Shown here one piece after another: positions 8,278 to 15,650 of a DNA stretch of 34,208 nt (the stretch's first letter is position 1; every line of letters starts with the position of its first letter). The translations under genes were made by a program, and so were the position numbers. The notes under the pieces were generated by a model. That model was not told where the DNA came from, searched no databases, and saw only the letters and a list, made by a program, of their open reading frames with translations. This DNA comes from Sulfitobacter sp. (GTDB taxonomy: Bacteria > Pseudomonadota > Alphaproteobacteria > Rhodobacterales > Rhodobacteraceae). The stretch lies in contig JAGXFI010000150.1 of NCBI GenBank assembly GCA_024637305.1, positions 1-34,208 on the forward strand, written 5' to 3'.

Positions 8278-8520
8278 ATGAACCAGATTATCAACATGAT
8301 CATGCGCCTCTTTTTGCGCAAATTGGTGAGCAAGGGAATCGACGCCGGTTTCAACAAGGCTGCGTCCCTGCGCAAACCGACGCGGCAGCAGGGTGAAATC
8401 GACGATTACGGCAATCCTGTTCAGACGCAGGCGGATGTCCGGCGCGACCGTCAGGCGAAAAAGCAGGCACGGCAAGCCAAACAGTCGATGAAGGTGATGC
8501 GACGGGTGTCGAAATTCTAG
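8278..8520 (+). CDS. Small basic protein of unknown function (80 aa)
   Basis: I do not recognise the family. The first 30 residues form an amphipathic or hydrophobic helix (NQIINMIMRLFLRKLV), which could associate with the membrane. The middle is polar (PTRQQGEIDDYGNPVQTQ), and the last 30 residues are strongly basic with a coiled, nucleic-acid-binding look (RRDRQAKKQARQAKQ). The ATG at 8278 has AAGG 8 bases upstream. It occupies the place after scpB where tatA often lies in relatives, but it has no TatA-like Phe-Gly hinge. Its TAG stop shares CTAG (8517-8520) with the stop of the converging dcd gene. A TATAAG at 8242-8247 could be a -10, but no good -35 accompanies it. Confidence 0.75.
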   Translation: MNQIINMIMRLFLRKLVSKGIDAGFNKAASLRKPTRQQGEIDDYGNPVQTQADVRRDRQAKKQARQAKQSMKVMRRVSKF

Positions 8521-9596
8521 GGCGCTGCGAAATGCTTTGACAGCTTGAGACCCTGACCCTGATAATTTGACGCGATGCCGGCACCATAAAGCTGTGTCGG
8601 GGGCGCGCTCATGCGCTCATATACCAGCCGGCCGACCACCTGACCATGTTCCAGAACGAACGGGGCTTCATGGCAGCGTACTTCCAGCACGCCGCGTGAC
8701 CCGGCCCCTCCGGCGGAGGCATAGCCAAATCCCGGATCGAAGAATCCCGCGTAATGAACGCGGAATTCGCCTACCATCGCCAGATAGGGTGCCATTTCGG
8801 CCGCATATTGCGGCGGGATTGTCACCGCCTCGCGGCTGACCAGAATATAGAACGCGCCCGGATCAAGGATGATCTGCCCGTTGTCGCTGTGGACTTCCTC
8901 CCAGAAGTCGCGGGGCGCATAATGTCCCAGAAGGTCCAGATCAATCACGCCCGTATGCGGTTTGGCGCGGTAGCCCACCAGCGTCGTTCCTGGCAGGCGC
9001 AGGTCGACGGAAAAGCCCAGGCCTTCGTCGATAAGCGGCGTTCTGTCGACCAGCGGAGTCTTGTCATGCAAAGCGCGCAACGCAGCGTCGTCCAGCGTCG
9101 CATCGCCCGCGCTGAACCGTATCTGGTTAAGCCGCATGCCCGGACGCACCAGTACAGAAAACGAGCGCGGACAGATCTCTGCGTAAAGCGGTCCCTGATA
9201 TCCTGCGCCGATGCGGTCGAATTCGGTCCCGCCATCGGTGATGACTCGCGTCAGCAGATCCAGCCTGCCGGTAGAGCTTTTGGCGTTGGTTACGGCGGAC
9301 ATGCCCTTTGGCAGCGCAAGCCCTTCCATCAGAGGCACAAGGTAAACGCAGCCTTTCTCAAGCACCGCGCCTTTGACGGTCAGATCGACCTCATGCATCC
9401 CAAATTCGGCCAGCCTGCTGGCCACCGATTTATTCGGACCGGCAAGAAACGATGCGCGCACACGGTAGGCGACGGTTCCCAGGCGCAAGTCCAGACTGGC
9501 GGGTTGAATCTGTGCCGGATCGACTGGCGGATTTGCCGATATGACGCCATCTGCGATCAGACGTTCTATCTGCTGGTTGGGAATCACGCCGGACAT
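8517..9596 (-). CDS. dcd: 2'-deoxycytidine 5'-triphosphate deaminase, long two-domain form
   Basis: This 359-residue enzyme deaminates dCTP to dUTP, feeding dTTP synthesis. It is about twice the length of E. coli Dcd (193 aa) because the dUTPase-like fold appears twice. The N-terminal half has NAKSSTGRLDLLTRV (about 107-121), then GYQGPLYAEICPRSF and VRPGMRLNQIRF. The C-terminal half has HYAGFFDPGFGY (about 284-295), GVLEVRCHEAPFVLEHG and VVGRLVYERM. Each half keeps a candidate catalytic Glu (YAEI, VLEV). Long Dcd proteins of this kind are known in Alphaproteobacteria. The start is at 9596, shortly after the tRNA-Pro terminator. It is convergent with the small basic gene, overlapping it by 4 bases with no terminator between. 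Confidence 0.9.
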   Translation of the reverse strand: MSGVIPNQQIERLIADGVISANPPVDPAQIQPASLDLRLGTVAYRVRASFLAGPNKSVASRLAEFGMHEVDLTVKGAVLEKGCVYLVPLMEGLALPKGMSAVTNAKSSTGRLDLLTRVITDGGTEFDRIGAGYQGPLYAEICPRSFSVLVRPGMRLNQIRFSAGDATLDDAALRALHDKTPLVDRTPLIDEGLGFSVDLRLPGTTLVGYRAKPHTGVIDLDLLGHYAPRDFWEEVHSDNGQIILDPGAFYILVSREAVTIPPQYAAEMAPYLAMVGEFRVHYAGFFDPGFGYASAGGAGSRGVLEVRCHEAPFVLEHGQVVGRLVYERMSAPPTQLYGAGIASNYQGQGLKLSKHFAAP

Positions 9597-9612
9597 GGGC
9601 AGCTTTCCTGTG

Positions 9613-9647
9613 TAAAAAACGCCTGCCCCCGGATGGGAGCAGGCGTT
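9613..9647 (-). terminator. Intrinsic terminator of tRNA-Pro
   Basis: On the minus strand AACGCCTGC (9647-9639) pairs with GCAGGCGTT (9626-9618), and the run continues as TTTTTT before ACA. A 9-bp stem plus a T run directly after the tRNA, 14 bases past its CCA, is a textbook intrinsic terminator and the best one in the window. Confidence 0.88.
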
Positions 9648-9660
9648 ATGGAATGTCGGT

Positions 9661-9737
9661 TGGTCGGGCTAGCAGGACTCGAACCTGCGACCTTCCGTCC
9701 CCCAGACGGACGCGCTACCAGGCTGCGCCATAGCCCG
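9661..9737 (-). tRNA. tRNA-Pro (anticodon GGG)
   Basis: The 77-nt cloverleaf reads on the minus strand. The acceptor stem CGGGCTA pairs with TAGCCCG, the discriminator is A, and CCA is encoded (9663-9661). The D-arm contains GGCGCAGCCTGGTAGCGC, the anticodon arm TCCGT-CTGGGGG-ACGGA gives anticodon GGG (reads CCC and CCU), and the T-arm is GCAGG-TTCGAGT-CCTGC. A C1-G72 pair is usual for bacterial tRNA-Pro. It is expressed alone, between its own promoter and terminator. Confidence 0.97.
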
Positions 9738-9748
9738 ACATGGGGGTC

Positions 9749-9776
9749 GTCATACCGCATATATGCGGTTGTGCAA
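9749..9776 (-). promoter_or_regulatory. Promoter of tRNA-Pro with palindromic spacer
   Basis: On the minus strand TTGCAC (9776-9771) and TATGAC (9754-9749) are 16 bases apart. Transcription would begin only a few bases before the tRNA 5' end. The start region is GC-rich (ACGACCCCC), as in stringently controlled stable-RNA promoters. The spacer and -10 edge contain a perfect 16-bp palindrome, ACCGCATATATGCGGT (9754-9769). Confidence 0.65.
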
Positions 9777-9799
9777 GGAAGAAATGCGCGCACCTGCAC

Positions 9800-10792
9800 T
9801 TAGGTGCCGGGGCGTCCGCGTTGTGCCGCCATCGTATCGCGCAGCGTGCCCAGACGCGCGAGAAGGGGCCGGATTTGCGCAGCCGTCTCGGTGTCGATGC
9901 GGCGCGCGCGGAAGGTCGCGGCCAGAACCCCAGGCAGCGCGGAGATTTCATGTGGGGGCGTGAGTTGCGGCATGCCAATATCGCGCGGTCTCGGAATTTC
10001 AGGCTCGGGCGGCGTCGGCTCCGGCTCTGTTTCGGGCGCGGGAGGGATCTCCGGCTCCGTTTCGGGCTGGGGGATATTTTCAGGCTCCGGGGTGGGCTGC
10101 ACATCCGGTTCGGACGGAATCTCAGGTCCGGGTTGCGGGGGCGTGTCAGGCTCCGGCGTGGGAATGTTTTCAGGCTCCGGTGTCGGTTGTGTGTCTGGCT
10201 CCGGTGGTACGTTGCTCGGTTCCGGTGTTGGATCGACATCCGGGGTGTCGGGAATTTCCGGCATCGGCTCGGGCGGCATGTCGGGCTTTGGAGCGGGTGC
10301 CGGCTGCGGCGGAAGATCGGGCTCCGCTGCGGACATGGCAGCGGGAGAGTCCAGCGCCACTTCAACGGTTTGCGGCTCTGGTCTGCTGTCGTCGTCTTTT
10401 GCTTCCGGCTCACGTACCGGTTCAAATGCAAGAACCACGCCTTCCGGTTCCGGTTCCGGTACGGACGTGGGGGCATGATCGACCGTCGCCGGTCCCATCG
10501 CCGACATGGTTAGTTCGTCCAGCGGCATCGACAGGGACGCCACGTGATTCATGCCGTCCTCGCGCAGAATTTTTTGGACACCTTTGATCGTCAGCCCGTC
10601 CTCATGCAGCAACTTCTTGATCCCGCCGAGCAAGAGCATGTCCGCAGGCCGATAATAGCGTCGCCCACCGGCGCGTTTGATCGGCTTCACCTGGGTGAAT
10701 TTGCTTTCCCAAAAGCGCAACACATGTGCCTGAATGCCAAGCCATTCGGCGACTTCTGAGATCGTGCGGAATGCGTCGGGCGATTTGGCCAT
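9800..10792 (-). CDS. MerR-family transcriptional regulator with Pro/Glu-repeat tail
   Basis: This 330-residue protein has an N-terminal MerR winged helix at about residues 8-78 ([24 protein letters not shown] ... [30 protein letters not shown]). A linker rich in Glu/Pro/Asp follows. Residues about 157-268 are almost entirely Pro-Glu-Thr-Asp repeats, including two copies of [10 protein letters not shown] 30 residues apart. The last 50 residues ([18 protein letters not shown] ... [15 protein letters not shown]) form a helical module. There is no cysteine-based metal site of classical MerR type. It starts 3 bases after ihfA and is surely cotranscribed with it; ihfA-MerR pairs are common in Rhodobacterales. 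Its target genes and effector are unknown. Confidence 0.9.
   Translation of the reverse strand: MAKSPDAFRTISEVAEWLGIQAHVLRFWESKFTQVKPIKRAGGRRYYRPADMLLLGGIKKLLHEDGLTIKGVQKILREDGMNHVASLSMPLDELTMSAMGPATVDHAPTSVPEPEPEGVVLAFEPVREPEAKDDDSRPEPQTVEVALDSPAAMSAAEPDLPPQPAPAPKPDMPPEPMPEIPDTPDVDPTPEPSNVPPEPDTQPTPEPENIPTPEPDTPPQPGPEIPSEPDVQPTPEPENIPQPETEPEIPPAPETEPEPTPPEPEIPRPRDIGMPQLTPPHEISALPGVLAATFRARRIDTETAAQIRPLLARLGTLRDTMAAQRGRPGT
9989..10324 (-). repeat. Low-complexity Pro/Glu/Thr coding repeat inside the MerR gene
   Basis: About 336 bases encode an imperfect periodic (P-E-P/T-E-P) segment. The clearest unit is a 90-base spacing between two copies encoding [10 protein letters not shown]. On the opposite strand the same DNA reads as a false Gly/Ser-rich open frame. 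Confidence 0.85.
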
Positions 10793-10795
10793 GGA

Positions 10796-11098
10796 TCAGG
10801 TCTTGTTCCCTTGTGCGACGCGGTCCTTCATCAGGTGCGATGGTCGAAAGGTCAGCACGCGCCGCGGGTTGATGGGGACTTCTTCGCCTGTCTTGGGGTT
10901 GCGTCCCACGCGGGCAGATTTGTCGCGGACGGAGAATGTCCCGAAAGATGAAATTTTGACCTGCTCACCGCGCACCAGCGCATCGGAAAGTTCTTCAAGA
11001 ACGGCCTCTACCAGTTGGGCGCTTTCATTGCGCGAAAGGCCGACCTCGCTGAAGACCGCTTCGCTCAGGTCCATCCGTGTTAATGTCTTGTCCGCCAT
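10796..11098 (-). CDS. ihfA: Integration host factor subunit alpha
   Basis: This 100-residue DNA-bending protein pairs with IHF-beta, binds specific sites and bends DNA sharply. The HU/IHF fold is clear: [31 protein letters not shown] at the N-terminus and the DNA-arm signature [25 protein letters not shown] (about 63-87). The extended C-terminus ([14 protein letters not shown]) and the length favour IhfA over HU. It has its own promoter at 11125-11154 and is followed 3 bases later by the MerR gene. Confidence 0.95.
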   Translation of the reverse strand: MADKTLTRMDLSEAVFSEVGLSRNESAQLVEAVLEELSDALVRGEQVKISSFGTFSVRDKSARVGRNPKTGEEVPINPRRVLTFRPSHLMKDRVAQGNKT

Positions 11099-11124
11099 GT
11101 GGTTCCCCCCGAAATGTTTCAGAC

Positions 11125-11154
11125 AGCATAGGCCGGGGAAATTTTCCGAGTCAA
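11125..11154 (-). promoter_or_regulatory. Sigma-70-like promoter of ihfA-merR
   Basis: On the minus strand TTGACT (11154-11149) and TATGCT (11130-11125) are 18 bases apart, about 27 bases from the ihfA ATG. The AT-rich spacer contains GGAAAATTTCC, a near palindrome. The AT-rich stretch directly upstream (CATTGATATTGACT) could help RNA polymerase or IHF bind. Confidence 0.65.
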
Positions 11155-11194
11155 TATCAATGGGTTGTCCAGCAACGTTTGAGCGGAAATACCG

Positions 11195-12166
11195 TTACCA
11201 GCGCAACACGACAGCCCCCCAGGCCAGCCCGCCGCCAATCGCTTCGGTGACAATCAGATCGCCTTTGCTGAGTTGGCCGCGCGCATGACCCACTGAAAGC
11301 GCCAGCGGAATCGATGCGGCAGAGGTGTTACCATGGTCCTGCACGGTAACGACGACCTTTTCCATCGGGAGACCCAGTTTTTTCGCAGTACCTTGAATGA
11401 TACGGATATTTGCCTGATGCGGCACCACCCAATCGACGTCTGCGGCCGTCAGGCCTGCGCGTTCCAACGCGGTTGTGGCTGTCGCGGCCAGTTTTTCCAC
11501 CGCGTGACGGAAAACCTGATTGCCCTGCATCCGCAGATAGCCGGTGGTGCCGGTCGATGACCCGCCATCGACATAGAGCAAGTCGCGCAGGCTGCCGTCG
11601 GAATTTAGATCGGTCGCGAGGATCCCACGGTCCCGCGAAGTTCCGGTGCCTTCCTCCGCCTCAAGCAAAAGCGCGCCCGCGCCGTCGCCGAAAAGGACGC
11701 AAGTGCCCCGGTCGGTCCAGTCCATGATGCGGCTGAAGGTTTCCGCCCCGATCACCATGACACGGCGCGCCTGACCTGAAACGATCAGCGCGTTCGCATT
11801 GGTCAGTGCAAAGACGAAACCGGCGCAGACTGCCTGAACGTCAAAGGCAAAGCCGCGGGTCATGCCCAATTCGGCCTGTACCGTGGTGGCCGCGGACGGA
11901 AAAGTCAGATCTGCGGTGGATGTCGCCACGATGATCGCGTCGAGGGAATCGGGCTCGAGCCCCGCCATCTCCAACGCGTTGCGCGCAGCATTGGCGGCCA
12001 TTATCGCGGTTGTTTCGGTCTTGTCGGCGAAATGCCGGCGTTCGATGCCGGACCGCGACCGGATCCATTCGTCGGTCGTGTCCAGCGTCGCCTCGAATTC
12101 CGTATTCTCGACGATTCGGCGGGGCAGGTAGTGTCCAACCCCTCTGACTACGGCGCGGGTCGTCAT
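11195..12166 (-). CDS. fabH: 3-oxoacyl-ACP synthase III
   Basis: This 323-residue condensing enzyme joins acetyl-CoA to malonyl-ACP, starting fatty-acid synthesis. The catalytic triad is visible: Cys114 in QAVCAGFVFAL, His250 in VVPHQANIRII and Asn280 in DHGNTSAASIP. Length is normal. Its ATG overlaps the plsX stop by 4 bases (ATGA at 12166-12163), so translation is probably coupled. plsX-fabH order is typical of bacteria. Confidence 0.97.
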   Translation of the reverse strand: MTTRAVVRGVGHYLPRRIVENTEFEATLDTTDEWIRSRSGIERRHFADKTETTAIMAANAARNALEMAGLEPDSLDAIIVATSTADLTFPSAATTVQAELGMTRGFAFDVQAVCAGFVFALTNANALIVSGQARRVMVIGAETFSRIMDWTDRGTCVLFGDGAGALLLEAEEGTGTSRDRGILATDLNSDGSLRDLLYVDGGSSTGTTGYLRMQGNQVFRHAVEKLAATATTALERAGLTAADVDWVVPHQANIRIIQGTAKKLGLPMEKVVVTVQDHGNTSAASIPLALSVGHARGQLSKGDLIVTEAIGGGLAWGAVVLRW

Positions 12167-13242
12167 ATGACAGCGTCCTCCTTGGGGGGCAGGGCCGCTG
12201 CGACGCGGGCCGCGAGTTTGTCGTTGAAAGCGTTCTGCGACAAACGTGCGGCCAGCTTGATTGCCGCGGAAACGCCCGTGGCGTCGGCGGAGCCGTGTGA
12301 TTTCACAACAGTGCCGTTCAGCCCCAGAAACACGCCACCATTGACCCGGCGCGGGTCGATCTTGCGGCGCAGGCGTTCCAGGGACGGATAGGCAAGCATC
12401 GCAGCCAACATCGACAGCGGCGTATGGCGGAATGCCTCGCGCAGGCGGATGCTGATCAGGCTGGCAGTGCCTTCGCCGGTCTTGATCGCCACGTTACCGG
12501 TAAAACCGTCGGTGACGATGACGTCGGCGCGGTCGCCGGACAGATCGCTTCCTTCGACGAATCCGACGAACTTGTAACCGGCCTCATCGGCATGGTCGCG
12601 AATCAGGTCGTAAGCTTCTTTCAGCTCGACCCGGCCCTTGTGTTCTTCGGTTCCGACATTCAACAGCCCGACGGTCGGCGTGGCAACATCCATGCCATTG
12701 CGCGCATAGGACATGCCCATCAGCGCAAAGCGCAGCAGGTCATCTGCCTCAGCACGCACGTCGGCACCGACATCCAGCATCACGTTGAACCCGTGTTTGT
12801 TGATCGAAGGGTACAAGACGGCAATGGCAGGCCGATTTACACCGGGCAGCTTGCGCAGCCGTATCATTGACAGCGCCATCAGTGCCCCGGTGTTGCCGCA
12901 CGACACCGCGACACTGGCCTCGCCGGTGCGCACCGATTCTATGGTGGACCACATGGAGGTATCCTTGCCGGTGCGCACGACCTGGCTCGGCTTGTCCTCC
13001 ATTGTGACGATATCATTTGCGTTGCGAATCTCGCAGCGGTTCTTCAATTCGGGCCGCTTGGCCAGCAAAGGCTTCAGCGTGGCTTCGGGACCGTGCAGAA
13101 TGAAGGAGATGTCAGGATTGGCGCGCGCAGACTTGGCCATCCCGGCAACAACAGCTGCCGGGCCCTGATCGCCCCCCATCGCGTCTATGGAAATAAGGGT
13201 CCGTCCGGCTTTCGCGTGGGTCTGATCGGTCGGTGCCGTCAT
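12163..13242 (-). CDS. plsX: Phosphate acyltransferase PlsX
   Basis: This 359-residue peripheral membrane enzyme converts acyl-ACP to acyl-phosphate, the acyl donor for PlsY in phospholipid synthesis. The PlsX N-terminal signature SIDAMGGDQGP and the segments SCGNTGALMALSM and VTDGFTGNVAIKTGEG are present. I chose the ATG at 13242, with AGGG 11 bases upstream. Upstream in-frame starts would enter the rpmF 3' region and add a non-family Ser/Thr/Lys-rich stretch. It lies between rpmF (37 bases upstream) and fabH (4-base overlap). Confidence 0.94.
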   Translation of the reverse strand: MTAPTDQTHAKAGRTLISIDAMGGDQGPAAVVAGMAKSARANPDISFILHGPEATLKPLLAKRPELKNRCEIRNANDIVTMEDKPSQVVRTGKDTSMWSTIESVRTGEASVAVSCGNTGALMALSMIRLRKLPGVNRPAIAVLYPSINKHGFNVMLDVGADVRAEADDLLRFALMGMSYARNGMDVATPTVGLLNVGTEEHKGRVELKEAYDLIRDHADEAGYKFVGFVEGSDLSGDRADVIVTDGFTGNVAIKTGEGTASLISIRLREAFRHTPLSMLAAMLAYPSLERLRRKIDPRRVNGGVFLGLNGTVVKSHGSADATGVSAAIKLAARLSQNAFNDKLAARVAAALPPKEDAVI

Positions 13243-13279
13243 CGGTGCGAATGCCCTATTTTGCTGTACTGTCGATACC

Positions 13280-13486
13280 TCAGGCAGCGTCGTCTTCGAG
13301 GTCGATTTCATCGACCAGCGCCACGACTTCCTTGTCGTCATAATGACCACAGGACGCGCAAACGTGGTGCGGGCGCTTCAGCTCGCCACAGTTGGTGCAT
13401 TCGTTCGGGTTCGCAGCAACCAGAGAATCATGCGCGCGGCGATTGTTGCGGCGTGATTTGGATACTTTGTTCTGCTGGACAGCCAT
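13280..13486 (-). CDS. rpmF: 50S ribosomal protein L32
   Basis: This 68-residue ribosomal protein begins [21 protein letters not shown], the L32 signature. It carries a zinc ribbon of four cysteines, CTNCGELK...CASCG, the Zn-binding (C+) type. A frame extension to 13522 was rejected because L32 always starts with MAVQ(Q/N)xK. Its position between yceD and plsX is conserved widely in bacteria. An acidic tail ([11 protein letters not shown]) ends the protein. Confidence 0.97.
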   Translation of the reverse strand: MAVQQNKVSKSRRNNRRAHDSLVAANPNECTNCGELKRPHHVCASCGHYDDKEVVALVDEIDLEDDAA

Positions 13487-13651
13487 GTCTGGTGCCTTTT
13501 GCTTCGGGGCCTTTGCGCGCAACTGGTGCGGGCTGGCCGTGTTTCATAAGGTTACCCGTTCGGGCGTGGAGTGCGTTTAGGCCTACGCCCGCCGCTTGTC
13601 CAACCTTAATTGGGGTGAGGCGGGCAAAATACTGTGATTCCGGGGAGGTGC

Positions 13652-13669
13652 AAGCGGGTTTTCCCGCTT
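13652..13669 (-). terminator. Hairpin between yceD and rpmF
   Basis: On the minus strand AAGCGGG (13669-13663) pairs with CCCGCTT (13658-13652) around AAAA, 3 bases after the yceD stop. No T run follows, so it is more likely an attenuating or 3'-protecting hairpin than a full terminator. It could allow rpmF to be expressed above yceD from its own promoter in the 166-base gap, where I found only weak promoter matches. Confidence 0.45.
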
Positions 13670-13672
13670 TCC

Positions 13673-14221
13673 TTACTCATCGCGCTTCAGGTTCTCCTTG
13701 AGCGCTGCGAGCCCTGCGAAGGGGCGCGCATCCTCGTCCGTCATCGGGGCCTTGCCCGGTTCGGTGAACTGACGCTCTTCCAGCGTCGCGTCGCTTGCAC
13801 GGGGGTATTCCGGCAGCGCAAGCGCCAACGCTTCGACCATGACGGCAAAAGGATCGATCCACTGGCCCAGCGGCTCGCTGGTGTCGTCTTGCGGCATCTC
13901 GGCTTCTGTCTCGTCGGGTTCGTTGTAATCGCTCAGAAACAGGCGCTGCACGTTCTGGTCGATGCGGGTGGTGACGGGATCGAGCGTGACGACGCAAGGC
14001 TGCACGACCGTTGCCCCCAACCGCGCGGTCATCAGCCAGTCGCGTTTGCCCTGGGGTTGCAGCTGTCCCTCAAAGGACAGTTTGCGCAAACCGCTCAGGT
14101 CGAGTTGCGCCGCGATCTCCTCCAGTTTTGTCTTGTCGGGGCGCAGGGCAAACGTGGTCGGCGTGGCCGCACTGAGGGCCGAGACGCGCAGGGCGGTGTC
14201 GCTGGGGGATCTTGCAGACAT
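13673..14221 (-). CDS. yceD: YceD/DUF177-family protein (23S rRNA accumulation)
   Basis: This 182-residue cytoplasmic protein belongs to DUF177, implicated in 23S rRNA accumulation and co-occurring with rpmF. Visible family features are the N-terminal beta-rich region, the central CVVTLDPVTTRIDQNVQRLFL segment (a cysteine followed by the typical V-T-L-D/E-P-V) and the C-terminal block DPFAVMVEALALALPEYPR. No catalytic residues are expected. It heads the minus-strand series yceD - rpmF - plsX - fabH and diverges from bamE. Confidence 0.88.
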   Translation of the reverse strand: MSARSPSDTALRVSALSAATPTTFALRPDKTKLEEIAAQLDLSGLRKLSFEGQLQPQGKRDWLMTARLGATVVQPCVVTLDPVTTRIDQNVQRLFLSDYNEPDETEAEMPQDDTSEPLGQWIDPFAVMVEALALALPEYPRASDATLEERQFTEPGKAPMTDEDARPFAGLAALKENLKRDE

Positions 14222-14242
14222 GTGGACCGTCGCTTTCGTTTC

Positions 14243-14272
14243 TTGAACCTGAGGGGGTGCTTAGTGTATGCG
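14243..14272 (+). promoter_or_regulatory. Probable promoter of the bamE-like gene
   Basis: TTGAAC at 14243-14248 and TATGCG at 14267-14272 are 18 bases apart, in the gap between divergent yceD and bamE. The implied leader is about 30 bases. Confidence 0.45.
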
Positions 14273-14308
14273 GGATAAAAGCCAGAAGCGACAAGGGCAA
14301 GGGGCAGC

Positions 14309-14776
14309 ATGATGGGCACTACAGGACGCGGGCGATCTGCGGTACGGTTAGCCGGAGCATTGATCATCGTGCTGGGCCTTGGGGCCTGTGCGGTACGCTA
14401 TACCAATCATGGGTATATTCCGCCGCAAGAAGATCTGAATCAAATCACTGTCGGCAAGGATACGCGCGAAACGGTGCAGACCCTGATAGGGGTGCCATCG
14501 GCGGGCAGCATTCTGAATGACAGCGGATATTATTTCGTGCGCAGCCGGTTTCGGGCAGTCGGGCCAATCGCCCCCAAAATCACCGAGCGCGAGGTGGTGG
14601 CTATCAGTTTCGACGGACAGGGCATCGTCAGCAACGTAGAACATTTCGGACTGGAACGCGGTCGCGTTGTGCCGCTATCGCGGCGGGTCACGACCTCGGG
14701 CGTGGGCAACGATACGTTCTTGCGGCAACTTCTGGGCAACTTGGGGCGTTTCAACCCTGCTGCCTTGGCGAACTGA
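14309..14776 (+). CDS. bamE: BamE-like outer-membrane assembly lipoprotein (SmpA/OmlA family)
   Basis: This 155-residue lipoprotein has a signal peptide ending in the lipobox L-G-A-C, with acylated Cys27 after VLGLGAC. The mature part carries the BamE fold: NHGYIPPQEDLNQITVGKDTRETVQTLIGVPS, followed by beta strands (GYYFVRSRFRAVGP, EREVVAISFDGQGIVSNVEHF). BamE supports the BAM complex that inserts beta-barrel proteins into the outer membrane. Two adjacent ATGs (14309 and 14312) follow AAGGGGC, and either may be used. Its divergence from yceD is a familiar Rhodobacterales layout. Confidence 0.9.
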   Translation: MMGTTGRGRSAVRLAGALIIVLGLGACAVRYTNHGYIPPQEDLNQITVGKDTRETVQTLIGVPSAGSILNDSGYYFVRSRFRAVGPIAPKITEREVVAISFDGQGIVSNVEHFGLERGRVVPLSRRVTTSGVGNDTFLRQLLGNLGRFNPAALAN

Positions 14777-14835
14777 TCGCGGAGTGTCATTCGCCTGACA
14801 TGATCCGTATGCATTCTGCGCCAGAGGCAGGCAGT

Positions 14836-14841
14836 GGAGGT
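14836..14841 (+). promoter_or_regulatory. Strong ribosome-binding site that sets the olsB start
   Basis: GGAGGT lies 6 bases before a GTG at 14848. No comparable site precedes the in-frame ATGs at 14800 and 14809. Confidence 0.75.
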
Positions 14842-14847
14842 GGATGT

Positions 14848-15564
14848 GTGACGCAGGCAGCGAACGGCAGGTTTCTGGCAAGGCGGGCGGCGTCCGCGCA
14901 AGACCTACGGGCGGCGCAGGCTCTGAGGTCGCGTTGTTTCCACACGGCGACCGAGGATAGCTTTGACGACGCCAGCACCCATATCCTGATCGAAGACCGC
15001 GCGAGCGGCACGCTTGTGTGCTGCTTTCGCATGGCTTTGCTGGATGGCGCGCATATCGGTCAAAGCTACGCGGCGCAATTCTATGAGCTGAGCGCGCTGG
15101 AGCAGTTCGAGGGGCCAATGCTTGAACTCGGACGGTTCTGCATCCATCCCGACTGGCGCGACGCTGACATCCTGCGTCTCGCCTGGTCCGAGATGACGCG
15201 TTTGGTGGATGACGCGGGCGTGCAACTGCTGTTCGGCTGTTCTTCGTTCGCCGGCGTGGATGCGGGGCGATATCTGGATGCCTTTGCGCTGCTCAAGGCG
15301 CGGCATCTGGCACCGGCGCGGTGGCTGCCTCGGATCAAGGCACCGGATGTCTTCCGGTTTGCCAAAAGGTTGCGGCGCAGGCCGGATGCGAGAAAGGCCG
15401 GGGCCGTCATGCCGCCCCTGCTGCGAACCTATCTGCTCATGGGTGGTTGGGTCAGCGACCACGCGGTTGTCGATCGGCGGATGGGCACACTTCACGTCTT
15501 CACAGGGTTGGAAATCGGCGCAATCCCGGCGGGCCGCAAGCGGCTGTTGCGGGCGCTAGTCTGA
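14848..15564 (+). CDS. olsB: OlsB-like L-ornithine N(alpha)-acyltransferase (GNAT fold)
   Basis: This 238-residue enzyme is expected to acylate ornithine with 3-hydroxyacyl-ACP, giving lyso-ornithine lipid, a phosphorus-free membrane lipid of Rhodobacterales. The OlsB/hemolysin-like core is visible: LRAAQALRSRCFH near the N-terminus, DDASTHILIEDRASGTLVCCFRM, the ELSALEQFEGPMLELGRFCIHPDWRD block, and LLFGCSSFAGVD. The GTG start is chosen for its GGAGGT ribosome site; starts at 14800 would add a non-family Gly-rich stretch. The usual partner olsA (1-acyltransferase) is not adjacent, since an ABC-F gene follows. Substrate specificity is inferred from family only. Confidence 0.85.
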   Translation: MTQAANGRFLARRAASAQDLRAAQALRSRCFHTATEDSFDDASTHILIEDRASGTLVCCFRMALLDGAHIGQSYAAQFYELSALEQFEGPMLELGRFCIHPDWRDADILRLAWSEMTRLVDDAGVQLLFGCSSFAGVDAGRYLDAFALLKARHLAPARWLPRIKAPDVFRFAKRLRRRPDARKAGAVMPPLLRTYLLMGGWVSDHAVVDRRMGTLHVFTGLEIGAIPAGRKRLLRALV

Positions 15565-15650
15565 GAGATTTGGTGCCACCTGCGGCGATATTTTCCGCCA
15601 GAAGCGTTCGGGCCATTGACGCTATGCGGGCGCGCGGATAGCTGGCAGGC

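Noticed and set aside
9661-9737. tRNA-Pro as an integration site for a mobile island
   Set aside because: No integrase gene or repeated tRNA 3' end is seen nearby, and the flanking genes are core genes.
9804-10478. Plus-strand Gly/Ser-repeat frame (224 residues) that looks like a secreted repeat protein
   Set aside because: It is the reverse complement of the Pro/Glu-repeat codons of the MerR gene, with no ribosome site. The minus-strand frame has a proper MerR domain.
14800-14847. Upstream ATG starts for olsB
   Set aside because: No ribosome site precedes them, and the added residues are not family-like; GGAGGT points to the GTG at 14848.
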